DNA from: an uncultured Prevotella sp. | Lineage (GTDB): Bacteria; Bacteroidota; Bacteroidia; Bacteroidales; Bacteroidaceae | DNA length: 9,657 nucleotides | Assembly: GCA_945827565.1 (NCBI GenBank) | Contig: CALZNR010000027.1 | Span: forward strand, 1-9,657 | Direction of reading: 5' to 3' | Part shown: positions 1 through 5,835 of the stretch, piece by piece | Numbering within the stretch: position 1 is the first letter of the stretch | Layout: each line of letters starts with the position of its first letter | Notes under the pieces: model-generated | Databases searched by the model: none | Seen by the model: only the letters and a program-made list of their open reading frames with translations | Told to the model about the DNA's origin: nothing | Translations under genes and position numbers: made by a program

Positions 1-103
1 ACATCTGTTCAAAAATATAAGCAGTTATCATCATAACGCTAATGGCCGATTTGGGATTATTGGTAGTGTTGTGCCCACAAAAAGTGTTAAAAGGGGAGGA
101 AGG

Positions 104-135
104 TTGCTGATTGTTCATCATTTTCTATAACTTTG
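104..135 (+). promoter_or_regulatory. Putative Bacteroidetes-type promoter of the glycine-zipper lipoprotein gene
   Basis: A TTG at 104-106 is followed after 21 nt by TAACTTTG at 128-135, matching the Bacteroidetes -33/-7 pattern (TTTG or TTG, about 19-21 bp, TAnnTTTG). Transcription would begin near 142, leaving a leader of about 20 nt before the ATG at 160. The match is by eye; no start site has been measured. Confidence 0.55.
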
Positions 136-159
136 AACCAACCTTTAAAGATTGAAGAC

Positions 160-1035
160 ATGATGAGAAAGATAGTATTCCTTTTCTTGATGCTTCCCCT
201 GCTGTTGGGCAGTTGTGGCACATATACTGGTGAGGGCGCATTTATGGGTAGTCAGATAGGCTCTATAGTGGGCAGTGCCATTGGTGGTATCAATGGCGGT
301 CCGCGTGGTGCTGATGTGGGCACTTTGGTGGGGATGGCGAGCGGTGCTGTGCTGGGTGCAGCCGTTGGCAATGCTGCCGACCGTGCTCAGCAGGAACGTT
401 ATGCCCAGTATCAGCAGCAGCGCAACATTGCTTATCGCGACCCGCAGTATGCTCAGGGCTACGAAGATAATGGCAGTCAGCAGTATTCATCTTCCAGTGA
501 GAGCGGTTTTGATCCCACCAACAGTGGCGACGACCGTATAGAGTTTGAGCCTTCATCTTCTCCTTCTTCCTCGGCTCCCCAGTTCCATGTTCATTCCACG
601 GTGCCCTCCACTACGGTCACTTCAGAGAGTGTTACGCTGGATCAGTTGTCGGCCCTTCGTGACAGGTACACCATCCATTATAGTCCGTTGGTAGAGATAC
701 GCAATGCCTCGTTTGTGGATAACAATGGTGATGGCGTACTGAAGGCAGGTGAGGAGTGCCAAGTGTCTTTTGATGTGATGAACCGTTCTGATCGCCCCAT
801 CTTTGGTGTTACCCCCACAGTGATTGAAACTACAGGAAACAAGCAGGTGTATATCTCTCCCTCAGTAACGGTTGAGCGCATTGCCCCTGGCGATGGTATC
901 CGTTATACAGCTACCGTCAAGGCAGGCAAACGTCTCAAGGATGGTGAGATTGTAATCCAGGTGGCTGTGGCTCAGGGAGATAATGAGATTACTTCACAAA
1001 TCAAGGAGTTCAAGATTCCCACCCGGCGCAAGTAG
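160..1035 (+). CDS. Glycine-zipper lipoprotein with C-terminal Ig-like domain (hypothetical)
   Basis: A predicted lipoprotein of 291 aa with no assigned function. The start is ATG 160 (ATG 163 is equally possible); an upstream TTG at 133 is unlikely because it lies inside the -7 promoter box. Residues 1-18 form a hydrophobic signal peptide ending in a lipobox (LLGSC) with the lipidated Cys at about 19. Residues about 29-70 are rich in G-x3-G and G-x7-G spacing, a glycine zipper that usually inserts in or packs against membranes. A Gln/Tyr-rich stretch (about 77-110) and a Ser-rich linker (about 109-150) follow. The last 115 residues look like a beta-sandwich, beginning with an Asp/Asn-rich loop (DNNGDG, about 187-192) resembling a calcium loop. 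It is monocistronic and convergent with rsmG. The envelope location is firm; the role is not known. Confidence 0.85.
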   Translation: MMRKIVFLFLMLPLLLGSCGTYTGEGAFMGSQIGSIVGSAIGGINGGPRGADVGTLVGMASGAVLGAAVGNAADRAQQERYAQYQQQRNIAYRDPQYAQGYEDNGSQQYSSSSESGFDPTNSGDDRIEFEPSSSPSSSAPQFHVHSTVPSTTVTSESVTLDQLSALRDRYTIHYSPLVEIRNASFVDNNGDGVLKAGEECQVSFDVMNRSDRPIFGVTPTVIETTGNKQVYISPSVTVERIAPGDGIRYTATVKAGKRLKDGEIVIQVAVAQGDNEITSQIKEFKIPTRRK

Positions 1036-1113
1036 AAATGATGGCATCTCGGTGCCGGTGAAATCTTTCTGGGTTGTTGAAAAGCGTGCGAAGCAGTTGA
1101 GGTGTGTTGCCGT

Positions 1114-1743
1114 CTATTTGCCAGCAATTGGCAGGTAGATTACGTATTTCTTCTCAAACCATTCATACGGGAAATAGTTGGTTATCTCTACTTTGGTTAC
1201 TGGCATCTTCACACAGCTTAGTTCTTCATCCAAGTTGCCCCCTTTCAAGCAGATGATGCCGTTTTTCAGTTGATTCCTTTGTTTTTTTGATATATTCTTC
1301 TTGGTCAGCGCCACCAAGTCCTTCAAAGGCATTACCGCTCTGCTCACCACAAAGTCGTACAAGCCCATTTCCTCTTCTCCTCTGATGTGCTGTGCATTGC
1401 AGTTGTCCAGTCCTATAGATTTGGCCACTTCTTCCACCACTTTTATTTTCTTTGCCGTGCCATCTATCATTTTGAATTGACATTCAGGAAACATAATGGC
1501 CAGTGGTATGCCGGGGAAGCCTCCTCCTGTTCCCAGATCCAGTATTTCTGAGCCATCTGCAAAGTGCAGGAGTTTGGCAATGGCGAGCGAATGTAGCACA
1601 TGATGCTCATACACATTATCTATGTCTTTTCTTGAAATCACGTTGATTTTTTCGTTCCATTCGTGATACAGTTCGTAGAGCATTTCAAACTGTTTTGTCT
1701 GCGTTTCTGATAAATGGGTAAAGTTATCTAATATGTGTCTCAT
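1114..1743 (-). CDS. rsmG: 16S rRNA (guanine527-N7)-methyltransferase RsmG (GidB)
   Basis: Cytoplasmic SAM-dependent enzyme that methylates N7 of G527 in 16S rRNA of the small subunit. The 209 aa match the usual family length. The family opening is visible at residues 26-40 (YHEWNEKINVISRKD), followed by the histidine-containing segment EHHVLHSL at 46-53. SAM motif I is ILDLGTGGGFPGIP at 67-80, the acidic motif is near D93 (MIDGTAKK), and the SRA motif at 134-136 and a Lys-Gly near 167-168 complete the fold. It starts at ATG 1743 (complement). It is convergent with the lipoprotein gene to its left, with about 78 nt between the stops. In other bacteria loss of RsmG gives low-level streptomycin resistance. 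The gene looks intact. Confidence 0.96.
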   Translation of the reverse strand: MRHILDNFTHLSETQTKQFEMLYELYHEWNEKINVISRKDIDNVYEHHVLHSLAIAKLLHFADGSEILDLGTGGGFPGIPLAIMFPECQFKMIDGTAKKIKVVEEVAKSIGLDNCNAQHIRGEEEMGLYDFVVSRAVMPLKDLVALTKKNISKKQRNQLKNGIICLKGGNLDEELSCVKMPVTKVEITNYFPYEWFEKKYVIYLPIAGK

Positions 1744-1768
1744 TCTGCTGTCTATGTGATTATGAGAG

Positions 1769-1776
1769 CAAAGGTA
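1769..1776 (-). promoter_or_regulatory. Putative -7 promoter element of rsmG
   Basis: Read on the minus strand this is TACCTTTG, a full match to TAnnTTTG, 25 nt upstream of the rsmG start. The nearest TTG for the -33 element lies about 24 nt further up (1801-1803), slightly longer than the usual spacing, so only the -7 element is called. Confidence 0.4.
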
Positions 1777-1885
1777 GTTTTTTTATTTGAAATATCGTTC
1801 CAAGAGCGCATCAATATTTCAGACAGCAAGAGAAGCCCTGCCGTTGTGCCATTATCCTAAGTAGTTCATTATCACCATTAGGCTA

Positions 1886-2062
1886 ATGATTGATTGGAGA
1901 TATATGTTTTTCCCTGGCTGGTCTTACATTCCCATTTGTCCACGGTCTGAATATGAGAAAATGGGTCAAGAGGCTCCTTGCCCGTTCATCGGCAGATTGC
2001 AAAAAAAACGAATACGCCCTTCATATCATGTGGCTTTGCTTATGGTGGAAGTACTATCTTAG
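1886..2062 (+). CDS. Possible 58-codon small ORF upstream of a strong terminator
   Basis: An open frame of 58 codons runs from ATG 1886 to TAG 2060-2062, in a region otherwise without genes. It starts within a CATTAG-g-CTAATG palindrome (1876-1888). The product would be about 7 kDa, mildly basic, with Cys at 18 and 32 and no signal peptide or membrane helix. I do not recognise it. The only support is that it ends 28 nt before a strong rightward terminator (2091-2137) that has no other obvious upstream gene on this strand. No convincing promoter is seen. It may be a chance ORF or the remnant of a gene. Confidence 0.25.
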   Translation: MIDWRYMFFPGWSYIPICPRSEYEKMGQEAPCPFIGRLQKKRIRPSYHVALLMVEVLS

Positions 2063-2090
2063 GTGCTGAGCTTTGAACAGAATTCCTGCT

Positions 2091-2137
2091 GTGGAGTTGA
2101 AAATTAACAATATGTAACTTTTCAACTCCACTTTTTT
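2091..2137 (+). terminator. Strong rho-independent terminator, rightward
   Basis: A perfect 13-bp stem (2091-2103 with 2119-2131), a 15-nt loop and six T residues (2132-2137) form a textbook intrinsic terminator on the plus strand. It lies upstream of the gdhA promoter and downstream of the small ORF at 1886-2062. It either ends that transcript or insulates gdhA from read-through. rsmG is on the other strand, so it does not explain the terminator. Confidence 0.8.
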
Positions 2138-2147
2138 CGTTCATCTC

Positions 2148-2178
2148 TTGGTGGTAAGGATTATAATTCCTATATTTG
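2148..2178 (+). promoter_or_regulatory. Putative gdhA promoter
   Basis: TTG at 2148-2150, a 20-nt spacer and TATATTTG at 2171-2178 match the Bacteroidetes promoter pattern closely. The predicted start near 2185 gives an unusually long leader of about 250 nt before the gdhA ATG at 2437. Confidence 0.6.
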
Positions 2179-2180
2179 TG

Positions 2181-2436
2181 TTGTCATCATTACAAAATGA
2201 CAACCGCGTCAATGCGGTTTTATAAATTACCACCGTCATTAGATAACATGATAGCATGGGTTGCGTTTTATCATCTTTTTGCGTTTGTTCGGCTCAGTTT
2301 GCCACCCTCATCAGTGGTGTAGCTTGCTACGCACTTTCCTCGGCAGGCATCTGAACCTGACAAAACTCAAAGATTGACAAACCTGACTTATAGAACCCAC
2401 CTTAAACAATGTACAGACCTTAAAAACAGCAAGACT
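2181..2436 (+). promoter_or_regulatory. Long structured 5' leader of gdhA
   Basis: About 250 nt lie between the putative promoter and the gdhA start. Near the 5' end are two consecutive inverted repeats: TTGTCAT with ATGACAA (2181-2187/2197-2203), and AACCGC with GCGGTT (2202-2207/2214-2219), the second followed by TTTATAAATT and so somewhat terminator-like. The two share bases 2202-2203, so they compete slightly. A third small hairpin (GTAGC with GCTAC) lies at 2319-2330. No leader peptide or known riboswitch is recognised. A regulatory role, for example nitrogen control, is inference. Confidence 0.35.
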
Positions 2437-3774
2437 ATGGAAGTAGAGAAAATCATGCAGCAGTTGGAGCACAAGCATCCGGGTGAACTTGAGTATCTGC
2501 AAGCCGTGAGAGAAGTGTTGGTTTCAGTAAAGGATGTCTATAACAGTCATCCCGAGTTTGAGAAAGCAAAAATCATAGAGCGCATTGTAGAGCCCGAGCG
2601 TATCATCACCTTCAGAGTGCCCTGGGTGGACGACAAGGGCGAAGTGCAGGTAAATATCGGCTACCGTGTGCAGTTCAATAGCGCCATTGGCCCCTACAAG
2701 GGTGGCTTGCGCTTCCATCCCTCGGTAAACCTCAGTATTCTGAAATTTCTGGGATTTGAACAAACCTTCAAGAATGCGCTGACCACGCTGCCTATGGGTG
2801 GCGGCAAGGGAGGTTCTGATTTCTCTATACGAGGCAAGTCAGACAATGAGGTGATGCGCTTCTGCCAGTCGTTTATGACAGAACTGTACAGGGTGATAGG
2901 TGCTGACGAGGATATTCCCGCAGGCGACATTGGTGTGGGAGCCCGTGAGATAGGCTATCTCTTTGGCATGTACAAGAAGCTTACCCACCAGTGGAGTGGC
3001 ATGATGACTGGTAAAGGACTGGAGTGGGGCGGTTCACGCATCCGTCCTGAGGCCACGGGATATGGTGCCCTGTACTTTGTGAACCACATGTTGCAGACAC
3101 ACGGACTGGACATCAAGGGCAAGACGGTGGCCATCAGCGGCTTTGGCAATGTGGCTTGGGGTGCTGCCAAGAAAGCCACAGAACTGGGTGCCAAGGTGAT
3201 AACCATTTCGGGCCCCGACGGATATATCTACGATGAGGCCGGACTTGACGACGAGAAGATTGCCTACATGCTTGAGTTGCGTGCCAGTGGCAATGATGTT
3301 TGCGCACCCTATGCCGAGGAGTTCCCCGAGGCAAAGTTTGTGCCCGGTCGCAAGCCATGGGAGGTGAAGTGCGACATTGCATTGCCTTGTGCCACCCAGA
3401 ACGAACTCAACGGAGAAGATGCCGATATGCTGCTGGCCAACAAGCCGCTGTGTGTGGCAGAGGTATCTAACATGGGATGCACCGCCGAGGCCGCCGAGAA
3501 GTTTGTGGCAGCACACCAGCTGTTTGCTCCAGGCAAGGCTGTCAACGCAGGTGGTGTGGCAACATCAGGATTGGAGATGACACAAAATGCCATGCGCCTC
3601 ACGTGGAGTGCCGAAGAGGTAGATGCCAAGTTGCACGGTATCATGGGCAACATCCATGAGCAGTGTGTCAAGTATGGCAAGCAACCCGATGGCTATATCG
3701 ACTATGTCAAGGGCGCCAATATTGCCGGCTTTATGAAGGTGGCAAATGCCATGATGGCACAAGGCGTGGTGTAA
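2437..3774 (+). CDS. gdhA: Glutamate dehydrogenase, NADP-type family (hexameric)
   Basis: Catalyses reversible amination of 2-oxoglutarate with ammonia to L-glutamate using NAD(P)H; in Bacteroidales it is a main route of ammonia assimilation in the cytoplasm. ATG 2437 gives 445 aa, the usual length for the hexameric class; the in-frame TTG at 2374 would add 21 residues with no family match. The N-terminal substrate domain carries the catalytic set K88 (GPYKGG), K112 (QTFKNAL), K124 (PMGGGKGG) and D164 (AGDIGVG), lining up with the lysines and aspartate of the Clostridium symbiosum enzyme. The Rossmann motif GFGNVAWG is at 235-242. Cofactor choice (NADP or dual) is inferred from overall likeness only. 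The RlpA-like gene follows after 15 nt, so the two may be co-transcribed, though their functions are unrelated. Confidence 0.96.
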   Translation: MEVEKIMQQLEHKHPGELEYLQAVREVLVSVKDVYNSHPEFEKAKIIERIVEPERIITFRVPWVDDKGEVQVNIGYRVQFNSAIGPYKGGLRFHPSVNLSILKFLGFEQTFKNALTTLPMGGGKGGSDFSIRGKSDNEVMRFCQSFMTELYRVIGADEDIPAGDIGVGAREIGYLFGMYKKLTHQWSGMMTGKGLEWGGSRIRPEATGYGALYFVNHMLQTHGLDIKGKTVAISGFGNVAWGAAKKATELGAKVITISGPDGYIYDEAGLDDEKIAYMLELRASGNDVCAPYAEEFPEAKFVPGRKPWEVKCDIALPCATQNELNGEDADMLLANKPLCVAEVSNMGCTAEAAEKFVAAHQLFAPGKAVNAGGVATSGLEMTQNAMRLTWSAEEVDAKLHGIMGNIHEQCVKYGKQPDGYIDYVKGANIAGFMKVANAMMAQGVV

Positions 3775-3789
3775 ACTATAGAGTGCTAT

Positions 3790-4413
3790 ATGAATAGTAA
3801 GCAAGGAACAGGGGGCATACTGTGCAGTAGTGGAATGTGTAGCAGCATACCTTCTGTTCTTTGCTCTTTTTTGAAGTGGCGTGTCTGCTTCAATTCTTCA
3901 GTTTTTCTCAAGGCATTATTCGCTTTTTACCTTCTTTTTTCTTCTTATACTGTGATGGAAGTCGAGGCGCAGGTGCCGCAGATGGGCAAGGCCACCTACT
4001 ACTCCAAGCGTGCCACGGGCACTCGCACAAGCAGTGGCGAGCGGTTGCATCACGACAGTCTCACCTGTGCACACCGCACGTTTCCCTTTGGCACAAAACT
4101 CAAGGTTACCGACCCCAGCACCAGAAAGTGGGTGGTGGTAAGAGTCACCGACCGTGGTCCCTTCACGCGTGGGCGCATCATCGACCTTTCGTGGCGTGCT
4201 GCCAAGGAACTGGGTATCTTGTCGCAGGGAGTGGCAATGGTGGTGGTAGAGCCTGTAGATACCACTATTGTGCCGTTCAAGCCCATGGACAATCTGGGAT
4301 TGCCCGAACTCGATTTCGAGAACACCATACCCAAGTACAGTACCAAGCCCACCTGGCAGGAGTTAGAGGCATTGCCCTCTACGCAGGTAAGCAAAAAGCG
4401 TTCCAAGCTGTAA
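3790..4413 (+). CDS. rlpA: RlpA-like double-psi beta-barrel protein, C-terminal tail altered
   Basis: Exported protein of 207 aa with an RlpA-type double-psi beta-barrel (residues about 66-156), the fold of septal lytic transglycosylases that cleave glycan strands lacking stem peptides. H95 (CAHRTFPFG) and D121 (VTDRGPF) have the same 26-residue spacing as the catalytic H131/D157 pair of Pseudomonas RlpA; the RIIDLS motif follows at 129-134. The hydrophobic stretch 36-52 and a VEA-Q site near 60 suggest a cleaved signal peptide. No lipobox cysteine and no SPOR domain are seen. The N-terminus is uncertain: ATG 3790, ATG 3835 and TTG 3871 are possible, the last giving the cleanest signal peptide. 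Codons 150-205 are repeated exactly at 8744-8911. Here the frame stops after two more residues (KL), while the other copy continues for nine, suggesting that this copy lost its native tail. Confidence 0.85.
   Translation: MNSKQGTGGILCSSGMCSSIPSVLCSFLKWRVCFNSSVFLKALFAFYLLFSSYTVMEVEAQVPQMGKATYYSKRATGTRTSSGERLHHDSLTCAHRTFPFGTKLKVTDPSTRKWVVVRVTDRGPFTRGRIIDLSWRAAKELGILSQGVAMVVVEPVDTTIVPFKPMDNLGLPELDFENTIPKYSTKPTWQELEALPSTQVSKKRSKL
4237..4404 (+). repeat. 168-bp exact direct repeat, copy 1 (rlpA codons 150-205)
   Basis: Every base from 4237 to 4404 is the same as 8744-8911, in the same orientation, at an offset of 4507 bp. The flanks differ on both sides (4236 A against 8743 C; 4405 A against 8912 C). 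The repeat starts at the Met150 codon and ends at the Ser205 codon of rlpA, exactly 56 codons. Confidence 0.97.
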
Positions 4414-4602
4414 TCAGGGGCTTTGTGGAGAAGACTGTGCGGAACCTCTTCCCAAACCTGCAATGAACAACTGCTACCCCAAGCCAAACCGAGTTTCCGA
4501 GGCCTCAATGCAATCACTTTGTGTGTGACTGATAACAAGCTGATAATGTGTTTGTTAAGGCTTATTCAATGCTCATTGTTTTCCACAACAAATTGCCTTG
4601 GT
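4414..4602. other. Intergenic stretch after rlpA, nothing recognised
   Basis: About 190 bp between the rlpA stop and the first 22-bp array. An open frame runs through it on the plus strand, but its translation has no family likeness and simply continues across the tandem repeats. I see no promoter or convincing terminator for rlpA here. The left end (4405 onward) is the junction with the rlpA repeat. Confidence 0.5.
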
Positions 4603-4606
4603 TTCC

Positions 4607-4694
4607 AAAACGGTGCGTTTTGCGTTCCAAAACGGTGCGTTTTGCGCTCTAAAATGGTGCGTTTTGCAGTGCAAAATGGTGCGTTTTGCAAAAC
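4607..4694. repeat. 22-bp tandem palindromic array 1 (four units)
   Basis: Four contiguous 22-bp units start at 4607, 4629, 4651 and 4673, with a degraded fifth at 4695. Each carries AAAAYG-GTG-CGTTTT; in the first two units this is part of a perfect 17-bp dyad (CAAAACG, GTG, CGTTTTG). In units 3 and 4 the left arm changes C to T, which in RNA still pairs as a G-U wobble. The last 5 bp of each unit vary. There are no unique spacers, so it is not a CRISPR array. It lies between rlpA and the terminator of the small lipoprotein gene. Confidence 0.9.
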
Positions 4695-4725
4695 GATGCG
4701 CAGGGCCCTCCTGAAACAAAGTGAA

Positions 4726-4763
4726 TCTGGCACAAGAAAACCCTTTGATTTCCTTATGCCAGA
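4726..4763 (-). terminator. Probable terminator of the small lipoprotein gene
   Basis: TCTGGCA (4726-4732) pairs with TGCCAGA (4757-4763); beyond one mismatch a few more pairs extend the stem. On the minus strand the stem is followed by a T-rich run (TTCACTTTGTTTC). It starts 13 nt past the lipoprotein stop. The 24-nt loop and interrupted T run make it a moderate call. Confidence 0.45.
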
Positions 4764-4775
4764 CTCATGTTCACG

Positions 4776-5177
4776 TTATTGCTTTTGCAGGGTCATGTTG
4801 TGCTGAGTTCCGTTGTCTTGCACGCTCCCGTCGATGTCGTACCACTTGTATCTGTACGTGGCTGTGTTGCCGTTGATGGACACAAGTCCTTGAATGTAAT
4901 CATCGTTGTTGAAAACAATCTTCAAGTCGCTGCCGCTTACGGTGTAGTTGACTTTGGACCACATGGACGGTTTGACCGTGACAGTCCCGTCTGCCAAGAA
5001 GGCAAATGTAGCACCCTTTATTCCGATTTCGTCAGTGGAAGTGATCTTCCAGGTTGTTCCTGCCAACGTGGAAAGGTCTGCAGGTGTCCCGTTGTCTTCA
5101 CTGTCGGAACAGGAAGCAAAACCAGTGCACAGAACTACGGCTAATAAAGCCATTCCAATAAATCTCAGTGTTTTCAT
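4776..5177 (-). CDS. Small lipoprotein, lipocalin-like (hypothetical)
   Basis: A 133-aa lipoprotein. The start chosen is ATG 5177 (complement), because the signal peptide MKTLRFIGMALLAVVL begins there; the open frame extends 23 codons further upstream without a plausible signal. The lipobox is FASC with Cys at 23, followed by an acidic Ser/Asp stretch (SDSEDNG), which in Bacteroidetes often accompanies surface export. Residues about 38-130 are predicted all-beta: an AGTTWKITS opening, then ADGTVTVKP, YTVSGSDLKIVF and ATYRYKWY strands, like small lipocalin-type domains common in Prevotella and Bacteroides. No enzymatic motif is seen. It sits divergent from the ATPase/RloB pair with a 658-nt gap between the starts. 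Function unknown. Confidence 0.8.
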   Translation of the reverse strand: MKTLRFIGMALLAVVLCTGFASCSDSEDNGTPADLSTLAGTTWKITSTDEIGIKGATFAFLADGTVTVKPSMWSKVNYTVSGSDLKIVFNNDDYIQGLVSINGNTATYRYKWYDIDGSVQDNGTQHNMTLQKQ

Positions 5178-5205
5178 TGTTTTGTTTTTTGTGCTGCTCA
5201 ATACC

Positions 5206-5213
5206 CAAAAGTA
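5206..5213 (-). promoter_or_regulatory. Possible proximal -7 element for the small lipoprotein gene
   Basis: On the minus strand this reads TACTTTTG, a match to TAnnTTTG placed 29 nt upstream of the lipoprotein ATG. No TTTG or TTG is found 19-21 nt further upstream (the nearest TTTG is 30 nt away), so it is weaker than the distal candidate at 5523-5553. Confidence 0.3.
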
Positions 5214-5252
5214 GCGTTTCTTGTTTTGTTCTTTATTCACATACAAAGAAAA

Positions 5253-5399
5253 GGTGTGGGTATTTCAGCTTATTATCTTGTTGAGGCTCTCTTGTGACCA
5301 AGAGTTCTGGACTGCCCGTCATGTATAATAAGCAAGGCCCACACCAAACACTATATAGTTTATCTCTTTGTGAGATAAGTATATAACCAAGGTGTGGGC
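5253..5399 (-). promoter_or_regulatory. Three alternating inverted-repeat copies: candidate attenuator
   Basis: The motif GGTGTGGG occurs at 5253-5260 (left) and 5391-5398 (right), and as its complement CCCACACC at 5338-5345 (middle). Left and middle can pair, with a further 9-bp stem inside (GCTTATTAT 5268-5276 with ATAATAAGC 5325-5333) and a CTCTTG/CAAGAG hairpin at 5289-5304. Middle and right can also pair, over 9 bp, with TTATCTC/GAGATAA (5360-5366/5372-5378) inside. The two folds share the middle arm and exclude each other. On the minus strand the left arm is followed by TTTTCTTTG; on the plus strand the right arm is followed by GTTTTTG. Both folds thus resemble terminators, in opposite directions. 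With the promoter at 5523-5553 it would lie in the leader of the small lipoprotein gene. Confidence 0.45.
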
Positions 5400-5767
5400 G
5401 TTTTTGCCCATTATCCACATGACGAGAATTGTCCAGATTCCAACAGGGGATAAATATAGCTAAACACCCTTTCGTTTGAATGTCCTTCCAACTCCCATCG
5501 CATTGGATTGTCGGAATTGATGCAAAAATACTGAAAAATATTTATCCGCACAAGTTTGGCAGGTGTTTTATGCGAATTGGTGGTTGCTCTGTGCCGTAAT
5601 CAGGAACTGGTGAGTGCATGATAAAGTGAATGTGTGTGAGAAACTTGTGCCGTTGTCATACAGACGGGTATTAAAAGACGTGACAGTCATGGGTCAGGAT
5701 TGTTGTGAAGTTTATAGATGCAAGAGGCGTGGATATGTAGTAAGGTTGCGAAATGTACGCAAATTTA
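5400..5767. other. Intergenic region upstream of the ATPase gene, no gene seen
   Basis: No ORF or RNA gene is recognised. A 10-bp inverted repeat, GGATAAATAT at 5448-5457 and ATATTTATCC at 5538-5547, is separated by 80 nt and spans the predicted start of the leftward lipoprotein transcript. The remaining bases to 5767 are featureless to me. Confidence 0.5.
5523..5553 (-). promoter_or_regulatory. Putative distal promoter of the small lipoprotein gene
   Basis: On the minus strand TTG (5553-5551), a 20-nt spacer and TATTTTTG (5530-5523) match the Bacteroidetes promoter pattern. Transcription would begin near 5516, giving a leader of about 340 nt that contains the alternating hairpins at 5253-5399. 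Confidence 0.4.
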
Positions 5768-5799
5768 TTTGCTTATATTGAAAATATCCGCTATATTTG
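5768..5799 (+). promoter_or_regulatory. Putative promoter of the ATPase/RloB operon
   Basis: TTTG at 5768-5771, a 20-nt spacer and TATATTTG at 5792-5799 form the best match to the Bacteroidetes -33/-7 consensus in this window. The start would be near 5806, 30 nt before the ATPase ATG. The region before the ATG is A/T-rich with no Shine-Dalgarno sequence, which is normal for this phylum. Confidence 0.65.
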
Positions 5800-5835
5800 T
5801 AGTGAATTTACGAAAACAATAGAAATATTATAAAT

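Noticed and set aside
2374..2436. TTG start extending gdhA by 21 residues
   Set aside because: Those residues have no counterpart in the family. ATG 2437 reproduces the normal N-terminus and length.
4607..4694. Possible CRISPR array
   Set aside because: Units are contiguous 22-bp repeats with no unique spacers of 30 bp or more, and no cas gene is present. The same applies to 8992-9255 and 9403-9456.
5233..5418. 61-codon minus-strand frame across the alternating repeats
   Set aside because: It lies wholly within the inverted-repeat region and has no family likeness. The DNA structure explains the sequence better than coding does.
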